Source of the DNA: Sulfurimonas sp.
GTDB taxonomy: Bacteria > Campylobacterota > Campylobacteria > Campylobacterales > Sulfurimonadaceae
NCBI GenBank assembly: GCA_015488615.1
Contig: WFNM01000020.1
Location: 1 to 35,122 of the forward strand
DNA: 35,122 nt
Reading direction: 5' to 3'
Shown: piece after piece, positions 25,947 to 34,982 of the stretch
Layout of the letters: each line of letters starts with the position of its first letter
Position numbering within the stretch: the first letter of the stretch is position 1
Notes under the pieces: generated by a model
What the model saw: only the letters and a program-made list of their open reading frames with translations
Databases searched by the model: none
Told to the model about the DNA's origin: nothing
Program-made: the position numbers and the translations under genes

Positions 25947-26052
25947 CACTTTGTACTATTATTGACTCATTTCCCCATTAAAAACACATCAATTTTTTAA
26001 GTTTCAATGCTTGATTCCATGAAACAGTGTATTTTTAGCCCATTATCTATAA

Positions 26053-26421
26053 ATACCTCATACAATTTGGGTCAAGGGTGAACCAATACTTCAAAGTAAA
26101 CCAAATGGTAATAAAATCAAAGCCATTCAAAATTTGACGGGTCACGAAGATGCATGTTTAGATTTTGCAATTGAGCAAAGAGATGTTGCCATACAATGTG
26201 ATTTTTTTCCTCCTGAACTAATTAAATTAGCTGGAGCATTAGGACTAGGTAAGGTGGGGAGACCATTATTTGACGATACTTGCATTAGAACTCCTTCATA
26301 TTCCAATAATCAAGCAAGAGTTATTCCCACTTCTTTAGCATACTTTTATAAGCTACTTTATACTATAATTTCCTCACAAATTAAGCTATCAACAGGAAGA
26401 CTCATTTATGTACATTTTTGA
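26053..26421 (+). other. Start-less open frame in the murJ-cysS gap, possible gene remnant
   Basis: The 461 bases between murJ and cysS hold no complete gene that I can identify. One frame stays open from after a TAA at 26050 to past the cysS start, reading IPHTIWVKGEPILQSK, NLTGHEDACLDFAIEQRDV, CDFFPPELIKLAGALGLG and GRPLFDDT. The composition looks like real protein, without low-complexity bias, but there is no ATG or GTG; the only start is a TTG at 26134 in mid-sequence. The last third becomes AT-rich where the cysS promoter should be (TATAAT, 26364-26369). I do not recognise the family. The best reading is the truncated C-terminal part of an acquired or lost gene. From 25947 to 26052 I see nothing but a short GTTTCA/TGAAAC inverted repeat. 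Confidence 0.4.
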
Positions 26422-27808
26422 CTCAGTAAAAAAAGAAAAAAGAGAATTTATCCCACTTCAAGAGGGCAAAGTAAGCCTCTATGTCTGTGGACCCACTGTC
26501 TATGATGATGCTCACTTAGGGCATGCCAAGTCTGCGTTAGTTTTTGACCTTCTTACTCGTGTACTTAGTGCAAATGCTCTTGATGTTACTTATGCTAGAA
26601 ACATTACCGATATTGATGACAAAATCATCAAAAAAGCTATAGCACAGAAGAAAGACATTAAAGATATTACAGACTTTTATACTGATGCATTTCATAAAGA
26701 AATGTCAGCTATCGGTGTGAGCCGTCCTGACATCGAGCCTAAGGCTACAGAGTCTTTAAACGCCATGTTTGAGATGATGCAAAAGCTCATAGACAGTGGT
26801 CATGCTTATACTACAAAGGATGGTGATGTTTATTTTGATACAGCTAGTGATAGTGAATACCTAACACTCTCTAAACGTGTGCAAGATGAAGATGATAGAC
26901 AAGAGCGTGTAGAGTCATCAAGCCTAAAGAAAAATCCTGCTGACTTTGCTATGTGGAAGTCTGTTAAAGATGGCTCACTTACATATGACTCTCCTTTTGG
27001 AGCTGGGCGTCCTGGATGGCACTTAGAGTGTTCAGCCATGATAGAAAAACACCTCGCCAAACCAGATACTGCGTTTGCAGTAGATATCCACGGAGGTGGA
27101 GCTGATCTGCTTTTCCCACACCATGAAAATGAAGCGGCACAAACGCGATGTTCTTCTAACCATGAACTTGCAAATTATTGGATGCACAATGGTTTTGTAA
27201 ATATAGACGGCGAAAAGATGTCTAAGTCTTTAGGCAATAGCTTTTTTCTTAAAGATGCTCTTAAAGAGTACGATGGCGAAGTCCTACGTTTTTATCTTTT
27301 AAGTACACACTATAGAAGTAACTTTAACTTTAACACTGAAGATTTAGCCACAGCTAAAAAAAGACTTGATAAGATTTACAGACTCAAGAAGCGCCTTTTT
27401 GGTTTAGCTCCTAACTCTGACACTACAGAGTTTCAAACTAAACTCCTCGAAGCTCTTAGTGATGATATGAATGTTTCAACAGCTCTAGCCCTTATAGATG
27501 AGATGCTCTCAAACGCCAACGAGACACTTGACACGGCTGGAAAGCACAAAGCTCTTAAAAAAGAGACCATTTCTAACTTAGCTTACATTGAAAAGCTTTT
27601 AGGTTTTGGAGTGAAGAATCCTTTTGAGTATTTTCAGTTTGGAATGGATGAAGAGACAAAGTCTGCTATCGCCACACTAATGGAAAAACGAGACACTGCC
27701 AAAAAAGAGAAGAACTTTGAGGAGTCGGATAGACTTCGTGATGAGATACTGGCGTTTGGAGTTTCCCTAATGGACACTCCAGCTGGAACATTTTGGGAAA
27801 AGGTATAA
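26408..27808 (+). CDS. cysS: Cysteinyl-tRNA synthetase
   Basis: Charges tRNA-Cys. The 466-residue class I enzyme has the zinc cysteine C27 in YVCGPTVYD, the HLGH form of the HIGH motif (36-39), GWHLECSAM and HHENEAAQ completing the zinc site, and KMSKS at 270-274. The length is normal for the family. AGGAAG lies upstream of the ATG, and a TATAAT at 26364-26369 is the probable -10. No T-box or other leader structure is visible. The order murJ-cysS is shared with C. jejuni (from memory). Confidence 0.97.
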   Translation: MYIFDSVKKEKREFIPLQEGKVSLYVCGPTVYDDAHLGHAKSALVFDLLTRVLSANALDVTYARNITDIDDKIIKKAIAQKKDIKDITDFYTDAFHKEMSAIGVSRPDIEPKATESLNAMFEMMQKLIDSGHAYTTKDGDVYFDTASDSEYLTLSKRVQDEDDRQERVESSSLKKNPADFAMWKSVKDGSLTYDSPFGAGRPGWHLECSAMIEKHLAKPDTAFAVDIHGGGADLLFPHHENEAAQTRCSSNHELANYWMHNGFVNIDGEKMSKSLGNSFFLKDALKEYDGEVLRFYLLSTHYRSNFNFNTEDLATAKKRLDKIYRLKKRLFGLAPNSDTTEFQTKLLEALSDDMNVSTALALIDEMLSNANETLDTAGKHKALKKETISNLAYIEKLLGFGVKNPFEYFQFGMDEETKSAIATLMEKRDTAKKEKNFEESDRLRDEILAFGVSLMDTPAGTFWEKV

Positions 27809-27936
27809 AAAGTTGACAAAATAATCTTGTTTGATAAAAGAAAAAATAATAATTAATATAATATAAAGATTTATTGTCTTATTATAATGTTATACATAGG
27901 AACAGTGTTTATAAACTAGCTGAAGGATTTAAAGAA

Positions 27937-29142
27937 ATGGGTTTTTTTACAAAAAAAGAAGATAAATACAATTTTGATTTTGTTGCTATTGAGATACAAA
28001 GCATACTTAAAGATACAAGTATGGTTGTGTTTGATAAAGAAAAAGATATTTTACAACAAGGAAATATGGAAGAGAAGATTAAAACACTTTTCGCCATTAA
28101 GGATAGAGAGATTTTCTACTGGGAAGAGTTTAAAAGAACTTATCCTGTAGGAATGTTTTCAGTAACACCTGAGAGAAAGTTTCTTGAGTGGAACTCTACT
28201 TTTGCATCTTTAGTTGGATGGAATGACCAAGAGCTAGGTATTGCAAGTGGAGCGGGTAAAGTACTTTGGCCTTCTAAACCATCAGAGTGCCAAGTCTGTA
28301 AACTAGTCAAACAATTTGATATGAATGAGAAAAAAGCGGGTTATGGTACTGCTAATGTTGAAGATAAACATGGCACTATTATCCCTGTTTATGTCTATAT
28401 CATCCCTGTATTTATAAAAAATAAACTCGATAGAACTTTTGTAATTATACGAGATAGACGCGAAGAGATTGCTAACAGAAAAAGCTTTTTAGCACAAGAG
28501 ACCGCACCTATTATTGGGAGACTTCAAAGACTTCAAGAAAAAGACATTGCAGAACTTATACAACTCAGTGATGACTCTGAACTTAAAGCACTCGAAAACC
28601 CTATAAATGCCATTATCACAACACTACAAGATATAGTAAATCAAATAGACTCTTCAACAAATGATGTAGATACAGAATCCAGACAAACGAAAGATATAGT
28701 GGATGCTTCTGTTGCATGGGCTTCTGGAGATTTTCAAGAGACACAAAGTGCACTAGTTGAGCGAGCACGATCTCTTGAATCTTCAACAAATGAGATAGAA
28801 AATATGGTTGGTCTTATCAAAGATATCGCAGATCAGACGAATCTACTTGCACTAAATGCGGCAATTGAAGCTGCACGAGCTGGAGAGCATGGTCGAGGTT
28901 TTGCAGTTGTTGCAGATGAAGTACGTAAACTCGCCGAACGTAGCCAGCATGCAACCACAGAGATAACTTCTACTATTTCAGTGATTAAAGATGCTACTTT
29001 TTCTATGGTTGCCGATATTGATCAATCAAACAAAGATAGTGAAAAGCTTGTAGGTGAACTCTCTAAAATTAGTGCAAATGTAGACAGTATTGAAAATCAC
29101 ATCTACACACTTAAAGATGCAGTACAAGGATTTAAATTATAA
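27937..29142 (+). CDS. Cytosolic PAS-containing methyl-accepting chemotaxis protein
   Basis: A 401-residue soluble chemoreceptor. Residues about 68-175 are a PAS domain ([15 protein letters not shown], ending [10 protein letters not shown]) with an unusual C118xxC121 pair in SECQVCKL that could bind metal or form a disulfide. Helices follow, then a short signalling domain with the invariant tip (about 297-335: [18 protein letters not shown] and [12 protein letters not shown]). There is no membrane segment or methylation-site hairpin of full length. I chose the ATG at 27937, with AGGA nine bases upstream, over the in-frame TTG at 27874, which sits among -10-like TATAAT sequences (27857-27862, 27883-27888). 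The stop is one base before the next gene, so it heads a three-gene unit. Confidence 0.9.
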   Translation: MGFFTKKEDKYNFDFVAIEIQSILKDTSMVVFDKEKDILQQGNMEEKIKTLFAIKDREIFYWEEFKRTYPVGMFSVTPERKFLEWNSTFASLVGWNDQELGIASGAGKVLWPSKPSECQVCKLVKQFDMNEKKAGYGTANVEDKHGTIIPVYVYIIPVFIKNKLDRTFVIIRDRREEIANRKSFLAQETAPIIGRLQRLQEKDIAELIQLSDDSELKALENPINAIITTLQDIVNQIDSSTNDVDTESRQTKDIVDASVAWASGDFQETQSALVERARSLESSTNEIENMVGLIKDIADQTNLLALNAAIEAARAGEHGRGFAVVADEVRKLAERSQHATTEITSTISVIKDATFSMVADIDQSNKDSEKLVGELSKISANVDSIENHIYTLKDAVQGFKL

Positions 29143-29143
29143 T

Positions 29144-29605
29144 ATGGCTGAAATTTTAGAAGGAATGAGTAAAGATGTCATTATGCATCTTATGAATCCA
29201 CACAACTACGGAAAACTAGAGAATCCTACTTGTATAGGGATAGCAACAGATGAGAAAACTGGAGAGTATGTTATCTTTTATACACTCCGTGAAGATGATA
29301 CTATCAAGGATGTGAAGTTTGCCACAAATGGCTGCCAAGACACAGTAGTCATAGGATCAATGTACACAGATATGATAATGGGTGAGAGCATTGAGTATGC
29401 TCACTCTGCTTTAGGGAAGATAAAAGAGAAACTCGGTGTTATGACAAAACAGCAGCAGATTTGTGCAGAGATAGTTCTCAATGCTTTTGTAGCATCTATG
29501 ATAAACTTTGACAACCTTGCAGAGGGTAAAGAGGAAGAAGCACACATCATCAAGATGACAGAGAGTTGCGAAATAAAAGAAGAGGAAATAATAGATGAAC
29601 AGTAG
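29144..29605 (+). CDS. IscU/NifU-N-like iron-sulfur scaffold protein
   Basis: A 153-residue soluble protein resembling the U-type Fe-S scaffold. Matching features are NPHNYGKLENP at 18-28 (HP.N.G in IscU), KFATNGCQDTVV with C64 and QQQICAEIVL with C107. The first scaffold cysteine, in the CGD loop of IscU, is replaced here (KTGEY, 38-42), leaving two of three cluster cysteines, so classical scaffold activity is doubtful. The Lys of the K.HC-type motif is also not conserved. The C-terminus is an acidic tail. I chose the ATG at 29144, one base after the chemoreceptor stop, over an ATG at 29090 inside the receptor gene. It overlaps the next gene by 11 bases. Confidence 0.75.
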   Translation: MAEILEGMSKDVIMHLMNPHNYGKLENPTCIGIATDEKTGEYVIFYTLREDDTIKDVKFATNGCQDTVVIGSMYTDMIMGESIEYAHSALGKIKEKLGVMTKQQQICAEIVLNAFVASMINFDNLAEGKEEEAHIIKMTESCEIKEEEIIDEQ

Positions 29606-30416
29606 TATTTACCAAGCCAAACATGAACTTTACCTAAGTATAACTTTTGCCTCTTTTGCCATCAAAGATGAGGCAATAAGTTCAAGACTTTATGAGTTTT
29701 CACTCATCGCGTTTCGCCATATGAAGTGGATAGGTGAAGCTATCTTAGCGGATGGTGGCGACTATAACTACGATAGAGATATGACTCTATATAAACGCGA
29801 GAGTACATTTGAGATACTTAAAGCTTTGGTTGTTGAGATAGAAGCATTTCAAAAAACGACAACAGATTCCATCCTCTCTCAAAGAATAAAAACAGATGAT
29901 GAGTATCTCTTAACTTACCTCTCTTCTCTTTTGTGTGATAAGACAAATGACCAAGAAGTGACTGCGTTTAACATGCAGAGAAAATGGCTAGATAAGAACC
30001 TCGACCAAGATCAAATTGATGCACTAACTCTCTTTTTGTTTGAAGAGTCTTACAAGGAATATGAGCTTATACTTGTCTATGCCTACATGCAAACGCGAAC
30101 AAAAAATGCTCTAGAGTTTAATGTCTTTGAAGACCTCATAGCAGAGTCACACTTTCACCTCAAATCTTTTGGAAATATGATGTCAGTTATGGGCATACTA
30201 GCCCTTCCTCGTGAGCTTCATGAGATGACTTACATCGTTAAAGATTTAGAAAAATTTGTTACAGATGGCATCGCTGAAGAAGAAGCTGCAAAAGTAATGT
30301 GCAAAGAGCTTAGTGACTCTATAAAAGATGAAGAACTCTCTAAATTTTTTGACTTTATCAACTACCAAGAGAGCTACCATATTGAACTCATGAAGAAACT
30401 CCTAAACAATAAATAG
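29595..30416 (+). CDS. Predicted ferritin-like helical protein
   Basis: An all-helical soluble protein of 273 residues that looks like two four-helix units in tandem. In the second unit the helices carry acidic or histidine residues where a di-iron site would be: E150/E151, E184 with H186/H188, E220 and the clean ExxH of E259-H262 (YQESYH). The first unit is degenerate, with H42 and E48 in RHMKWIGE. This suggests a rubrerythrin- or ferritin-like fold, but I cannot name a family and the metal site is inference. It is translationally coupled to the IscU-like gene by an 11-base overlap and ends about 120 bases before nuoA. Confidence 0.55.
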   Translation: MNSSIYQAKHELYLSITFASFAIKDEAISSRLYEFSLIAFRHMKWIGEAILADGGDYNYDRDMTLYKRESTFEILKALVVEIEAFQKTTTDSILSQRIKTDDEYLLTYLSSLLCDKTNDQEVTAFNMQRKWLDKNLDQDQIDALTLFLFEESYKEYELILVYAYMQTRTKNALEFNVFEDLIAESHFHLKSFGNMMSVMGILALPRELHEMTYIVKDLEKFVTDGIAEEEAAKVMCKELSDSIKDEELSKFFDFINYQESYHIELMKKLLNNK

Positions 30417-30491
30417 TATTTTTAATTCCTTTTTTACTACTTTTTAGTTGAAAAGGAGTAATATATAGTATAAATAACAAGGAAATACTAT

Positions 30492-30545
30492 ATGGAAAAT
30501 ATAAACTATGATATTTTAATCAAAAGAGACAACTCAAATGATTGA
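30492..30545 (+). CDS. Possible 17-residue leader peptide upstream of nuoA
   Basis: A short frame (MENINYDILIKRDNSND) with a well-placed AAGGA eight bases before its ATG. Its stop TGA lies 3 bases past the nuoA ATG, so the two overlap by 8 bases, as in coupled translation. nuoA itself has no strong ribosome binding site, which would make this leader useful for initiation. The peptide shows no run of one amino acid, so classic attenuation is unlikely. It may be accidental. Confidence 0.35.
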   Translation: MENINYDILIKRDNSND

Positions 30546-30888
30546 AACCTTTTTTCTCTATGCTCTCTTTGTAGCAATTGCTGTTTTTTTACTTTACTTT
30601 TTAGGAGTAGCTCTAGCTCCTTATGCCCCTAACCGTGTAAAAAATGAACACTTTGAGTGTGGACTTCCAGCCTCTTCATCGACTCCAAAAAAAGCAAACT
30701 TTGGCTTTTTTGTTTATGCAATTATGTTTATAGTTGCAGATATGACGGGACTTTTTTTCTCACTTTTTGTCTTTGGACTTGACAGACATGCTTCACTAAT
30801 AGCAAGTGCTTTCGCACTCATCATGGCTCTTTCTATCACACTCGCAATGCACGAACTTCAAAAAGAAAACAAGGAAAACAATGCTTAA
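30538..30888 (+). CDS. nuoA: NADH-quinone oxidoreductase subunit A
   Basis: A 116-residue membrane subunit of respiratory complex I with three helices. The conserved loop NEHFECGLPASS carries the glutamate and cysteine found in NuoA near the quinone site. It opens the cluster and overlaps nuoB by 8 bases. The short frame at 30492-30545 may couple its translation. Confidence 0.93.
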   Translation: MIETFFLYALFVAIAVFLLYFLGVALAPYAPNRVKNEHFECGLPASSSTPKKANFGFFVYAIMFIVADMTGLFFSLFVFGLDRHASLIASAFALIMALSITLAMHELQKENKENNA

Positions 30889-31354
30889 AATACTCGACTT
30901 TTTTGACTATGCCAAGAGTGAATCTCTCTGGATGGCACACTTCTGTACAGGATGCTGTTCTTTAGAGATGGCAGCAGCGATGGGGCCGCGTTATGACTGG
31001 GAACGTTATGGCTACCTCCCAACACCAACGCCAAGACAGGCTGATGTTCTTATGATAACAGGTTTAGTAAGCAAGAAAATACTCCCCGCACTGCTAAGAA
31101 CCTATGCACAGATGCCTGAACCTAAGTATGTAGTCGCTATGGGTGCTTGCTCTTTTGATGGTGGACCTTATAACGAGTCACTTTCAGTTATCAAAAATCC
31201 TACAGAGATTCTCCCTGCTGATGTTTTCATCGCTGGGTGTCCTCCTAAACCTGAAGCTATTATAGAGGGTTTAGAGCAAGTCAAACAGAAGATTAAAAAT
31301 GGCGAACCAAGTGCAGCAAGCCAAGGTGGTCTTTGGAAAGAGATGGATTTTTAG
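30881..31354 (+). CDS. nuoB: NADH-quinone oxidoreductase subunit B
   Basis: A 157-residue peripheral subunit that holds the N2 iron-sulfur cluster next to the quinone pocket. The four ligands are visible: the double cysteine in CTGCCSLE, one in GACSFDGGPY and one in GCPPKPEA. I chose the ATG at 30881, preceded by AAGGA and opening MLKILDFFDYAKS, because the family begins about here; an upstream in-frame ATG lies inside nuoA. It ends directly against the nuoCD start. Confidence 0.95.
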   Translation: MLKILDFFDYAKSESLWMAHFCTGCCSLEMAAAMGPRYDWERYGYLPTPTPRQADVLMITGLVSKKILPALLRTYAQMPEPKYVVAMGACSFDGGPYNESLSVIKNPTEILPADVFIAGCPPKPEAIIEGLEQVKQKIKNGEPSAASQGGLWKEMDF

Positions 31355-32998
31355 ATGAATAATGTACGTAAAATAGTAGAAGAGTTCTCTTGCGAATATG
31401 TTGAGGATTATAAAAAAATATGGCTCAAAGCAAAACTTAACTCTAAAAATGATTTGTTAGCACTTGCACAAGCTCTCAAAAAAGAGGGGCTTCGTTCACT
31501 CTCTACAGTATCGCCTACAGACTTCTTAGAAGAGAATATCATGGAGCTAAACTACTTTTTTGAAGATTTAGAGACTAAACGCAACCTTTGGCTTAAAGTT
31601 AATCTTCCTCGTGAGAGTGAGGGATGTAAGATAGAGTCACTAACACCTCTCTTTCCTAGTGCAAATTGGCATGAGAGAGAAGCTTTTTCGATGTACGGTG
31701 TGGAGTTTTTAAATCATCCAGACCTTAGAGAAATCATCAAAAGTGAAGATTTTAAAGGTGTGTACCCTTTTAGAAAAGATTTTGATTGGGATGCTCATGA
31801 GAAAAATCAAGTGCAAAATGTCCAGCAGATTGTAGATGCCTTTAAAAAAGAGCAGGAAGAAAATGAGCTAGAGTTAGACTCGGACTCTTCTGAGAGTATC
31901 CTCAACTGGGGACCAACGCACCCAGCAAGTGGACCCATCCGTCTTCGTGTTCATTGTGATGGCGAAGATATAATCAGCATAGACCCTGACATCGGTTATG
32001 TCTGGCGTGCCTTGGAGCATTTAGTAGAGAAAAAAGATTTTGTGGGGGCTATTGTCTCCGTTGAACGTCTCTGTTTTATGGATAACATCAACTCAATGGT
32101 AGGCTACTCTATGGCAGTTGAGGAGATAGCAGGCATAGAGATTACTCCTTTTGCTTCATGGATGCGAGTTCTGCTCGGTGAAGTGGCACGAGTCTCTTCA
32201 CACTTTATGGGTCTTGGTATGTTTTTTAACAACATGGGGCTGCATACTTTAGCGATGTGGAACATGGACACAAGAGAGTTCTTTTTAGACTTTTTAGAGT
32301 CCTACTCAGGAGCGAGAATAGCCACGGCTTCTATTGAACCAGGTGGTGTTCGTTATGGTTTAGATATGAGTATGCTTGATGAACTACAAAAAGCACTTGA
32401 GAAGTTTGATGCGAGTGTTGGTGAAGTTGAAGCCATCTTTGTAAAAAATCCAACGATGAAACTCCGCTCAGACAATGTCGGTATCCTCACAAAAGAGGAA
32501 GTCCATGAGTTTGGTCTCAGTGGTATAGTTGCTCGTGCAAGTGGTGTCAAAACTGACATCCGTATAGATGAACCTTATGCTGCTTATGGTGAGCTTGATT
32601 TAGAGTATATCACACAAGAAAAAGGAAGTGCCAAAGATAGATTTATGATGCTTTTCCGTGATTTAAAACAGTCTGTAAAGATCATCAAACAGGCAAAAGC
32701 ACACATAGAAAAAGCTGTAGCTGATGGTGAGATGAACCCTACAAAAGACCACATGGTGAAGGTACCAAAAAAACTACCAAAAGGTGAAGCAATAAGCCGT
32801 GTTGAGTGGGCAAGAGGCGAAGTGCTTATGCACCTAGTGACAGAGGAAAAAGCCAAGTCTCCTTATCGTTTAAAGATGCGAGCACCAAGTTTTAACCATA
32901 CGATGATGCTTGATCACCTGCTTAAGGGGCAAACACTCTCCGATATTCCACTTATTTTTGGAAGTCTCTATATTTGTCAGGGAGATTTAGATAGATGA
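31355..32998 (+). CDS. nuoCD: NADH-quinone oxidoreductase fused subunit CD
   Basis: A 547-residue fusion. NuoC (about 1-165) shows NWHEREAFSMYGVEF and the HPDLREI...PFRKDFDW end. An acidic linker (about 166-183) joins it to NuoD (about 184-547), with NWGPTHPASGP, IGYVWRALEHLVEKKDF and EPGGVRYGLD lining the quinone cavity beside NuoB. Fused NuoCD is known from E. coli. The next gene is nuoH, by a 4-base ATGA overlap, so nuoE, nuoF and nuoG are not at the position they usually occupy. Confidence 0.95.
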   Translation: MNNVRKIVEEFSCEYVEDYKKIWLKAKLNSKNDLLALAQALKKEGLRSLSTVSPTDFLEENIMELNYFFEDLETKRNLWLKVNLPRESEGCKIESLTPLFPSANWHEREAFSMYGVEFLNHPDLREIIKSEDFKGVYPFRKDFDWDAHEKNQVQNVQQIVDAFKKEQEENELELDSDSSESILNWGPTHPASGPIRLRVHCDGEDIISIDPDIGYVWRALEHLVEKKDFVGAIVSVERLCFMDNINSMVGYSMAVEEIAGIEITPFASWMRVLLGEVARVSSHFMGLGMFFNNMGLHTLAMWNMDTREFFLDFLESYSGARIATASIEPGGVRYGLDMSMLDELQKALEKFDASVGEVEAIFVKNPTMKLRSDNVGILTKEEVHEFGLSGIVARASGVKTDIRIDEPYAAYGELDLEYITQEKGSAKDRFMMLFRDLKQSVKIIKQAKAHIEKAVADGEMNPTKDHMVKVPKKLPKGEAISRVEWARGEVLMHLVTEEKAKSPYRLKMRAPSFNHTMMLDHLLKGQTLSDIPLIFGSLYICQGDLDR

Positions 32999-33951
32999 TA
33001 GACACACTCTTTTCAGCCTTTGTTTTCCCGGGACTTCTTTATGTTTTACTCTGGACTATTGGGCTTTTTTGGTTTTTTAGAAAATTTATGGCGGCCCTGC
33101 ATAAGCGTGTAGGTCCTAGTTTTAACGGAAAGGGAGGAAGTTATCAAACACTTTTTGATTTGAGTAAACTCCTTACCAAAGAGAGCATTACCCCTGATGG
33201 AGTAAATCCTTATCTCTTTTCTATTATGCCACCTCTAGCTCTTATCATCGCTATGCTTCCTGCTGCATTTATACCGTGGATGGATAGCTCTGTGGTAGTA
33301 GATAGCAACTATGGTCTTTTAGCACTTGTTATCCTCATAGGTATTGAGCCATTTTTACTCTTTTTAACAGGTTTTGGCTCAAACAATAAGTACTCGTTTC
33401 TTGGTGGTGTGCGAATACTAACACAGTCTATCTCTATGGAGACAGCGTTTTTCTTAGCAGCACTCTCTCCTGCCCTACTTTTTGGAACGATGAACTTAAC
33501 TGAGATAGTCCAGAGTGGTACTTGGCTAAGCTTTCTTATACTCCTGCCTGGATTTGCTATGTACTTTGTAGCACTCTTAGGTTTACTAGAGCAGCCACCT
33601 TTTAACATTCCAGATGCAGAACAAGAGATAGTGTATGGTTTTTACACAGAGTATAGTGGGACAAACTACTTCTTACTCAAACTTGCAGAGTTTGCAGAAT
33701 TTATGGCTGTTTTTGCAGGGGCAACTACACTTTTTTTAGGAGCCTACAAGGGTATCTTCTTTGATAGTTACTTCTTCTTTTTTATGAAAATGTTGGGTAT
33801 TGCAGTAGCTATGATGACTATTCGTGCGGCAACGCCACGTATTACCTTAGCACAAATGCTCTCTTTTTCGTGGAAATATATGGTACCCCTTGCACTGCTC
33901 AACATCGCATGGGTACTTTTTGCAAAAACACTCTGGTTTATGGGAGCATAG
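32995..33951 (+). CDS. nuoH: NADH-quinone oxidoreductase subunit H
   Basis: A 318-residue membrane subunit with eight helices, forming the mouth of the quinone chamber. Family landmarks are LHKRVGPSFNGKGGSYQ near the start, EQPPFNIPDAEQEIVYGFYTEYSG in the middle (essential glutamates) and IRAATPRITLAQ near the end. It overlaps nuoCD as ATGA and is three bases before nuoI. Confidence 0.96.
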   Translation: MIDTLFSAFVFPGLLYVLLWTIGLFWFFRKFMAALHKRVGPSFNGKGGSYQTLFDLSKLLTKESITPDGVNPYLFSIMPPLALIIAMLPAAFIPWMDSSVVVDSNYGLLALVILIGIEPFLLFLTGFGSNNKYSFLGGVRILTQSISMETAFFLAALSPALLFGTMNLTEIVQSGTWLSFLILLPGFAMYFVALLGLLEQPPFNIPDAEQEIVYGFYTEYSGTNYFLLKLAEFAEFMAVFAGATTLFLGAYKGIFFDSYFFFFMKMLGIAVAMMTIRAATPRITLAQMLSFSWKYMVPLALLNIAWVLFAKTLWFMGA

Positions 33952-33954
33952 AAA

Positions 33955-34518
33955 ATGGTACTTGAAATATTAAACAGAACATTCAGAGTGGCAAAAGCCC
34001 TTATGACACCATCACCTGCCAACAAAGATATACGCTACGAAGCTATGCATCATCCTGCACGTTACCGTGGAGAACATAGAGTCGATTATGAATCTTGTAT
34101 AGGATGTGATAGTTGTAACAAAATCTGTCCGACACATGCCATAACGATGAAACATCTTCCACTAAAAAAGCAAAATATCGTACCAGAGGTCAATCTCTCT
34201 ATCTGTATCTTTTGTGGGTTATGCGAAGATGTCTGCCCTACAAAACCTGAGAAATCTATCATCTTAAGTGGTGGTCGTTATGATATGCTCAGTGGTGGAT
34301 GGCATGAAGATCAAACTGATTTTTGGGTACATAACGATGTTCCTCAAAGTTATATAGATTCGCGTTTAGAGGAAGAGGAAGCTGCTCGTGTCAAAAAAGA
34401 GCTTGCTGCGAAGAAAAAAGCAGCTGAAGCTGAGGCAAAGAAAAGGGCTGAAGCTGGCGAAACGCCAAAAGAGGTGGAGAGTGGTCTGCCAGATTTTAAC
34501 AAGGGAGTATTAGAATGA
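33955..34518 (+). CDS. nuoI: NADH-quinone oxidoreductase subunit I
   Basis: A 187-residue ferredoxin-like subunit with two [4Fe-4S] sites: C48, C51, C54, C58 (CIGCDSCNKICP) and C84, C87, C90, C94 (CIFCGLCEDVCP). These clusters carry electrons to N2 in NuoB. Beyond the core there is a charged Glu/Lys/Ala-rich tail (about 140-187), helical and likely solvent exposed. In a complex without NuoEFG, this subunit would be the natural docking point for the electron donor. It overlaps nuoJ as ATGA. Confidence 0.96.
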   Translation: MVLEILNRTFRVAKALMTPSPANKDIRYEAMHHPARYRGEHRVDYESCIGCDSCNKICPTHAITMKHLPLKKQNIVPEVNLSICIFCGLCEDVCPTKPEKSIILSGGRYDMLSGGWHEDQTDFWVHNDVPQSYIDSRLEEEEAARVKKELAAKKKAAEAEAKKRAEAGETPKEVESGLPDFNKGVLE

Positions 34519-34982
34519 ATATAGCTCTTTTAAGTGCCGTATTGCTTTTAGCGATAGGCTCATTAGTCATAAAAAAAAGTGTCCCAGCTATCATAAGTTT
34601 TATCCTTATGATGTTTCTCTTAGGTTTTTACTACATCAACCTCGATGCAAAAATGCTTGGACTGTTTCAGATTTTCATCTACACGGGTGGGATTATGGTG
34701 CTTATGCTCTTTGGTGTCACTATCATAGGAACTGAGTTTCCAAAATCAAAGGCAAAACCATTTAACGCGGCAGCGGCATTTCTTCTTTTCGTAAGTATCT
34801 CGGCTCTCTTTTTAAGAGGTGTCGATACTCTTACAGTAGCACTCAAACAACCCGTAGAAGATGTAAATCTTTTCAGTGGTGAGTTTAGCGATTTTGTTAT
34901 CATTTTCGCACTTATCGCCTCATCATTACTCTATGCTACTGTAAAAATGAGTAATACACTTAAAGCAAAAAGGAGTAGGTGA
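34515..34982 (+). CDS. nuoJ: NADH-quinone oxidoreductase subunit J
   Basis: A 155-residue membrane subunit with five hydrophobic helices. The conserved helix 3 segment QIFIYTGGIMVLMLFGV, with its pi-bulge region linked to proton coupling, is clear. It overlaps nuoI at the start and nuoK by one base (TGATG) at the end. Confidence 0.93.
   Translation: MNIALLSAVLLLAIGSLVIKKSVPAIISFILMMFLLGFYYINLDAKMLGLFQIFIYTGGIMVLMLFGVTIIGTEFPKSKAKPFNAAAAFLLFVSISALFLRGVDTLTVALKQPVEDVNLFSGEFSDFVIIFALIASSLLYATVKMSNTLKAKRSR

Noticed and set aside
27874-27936. TTG start extending the PAS chemoreceptor by 21 residues
   Set aside because: There is no ribosome binding site and it lies among -10-like sequences; the ATG at 27937 has a properly spaced AGGA.
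29090-29143. Upstream ATG for the IscU-like gene
   Set aside because: It lies inside the chemoreceptor reading frame; family similarity begins after the ATG at 29144.
30435-30460. Imperfect 10-bp hairpin upstream of nuoA as a terminator or riboswitch
   Set aside because: It has one mismatch, no following T-run and no known riboswitch core; its AAGGAG strand is followed by no start codon.
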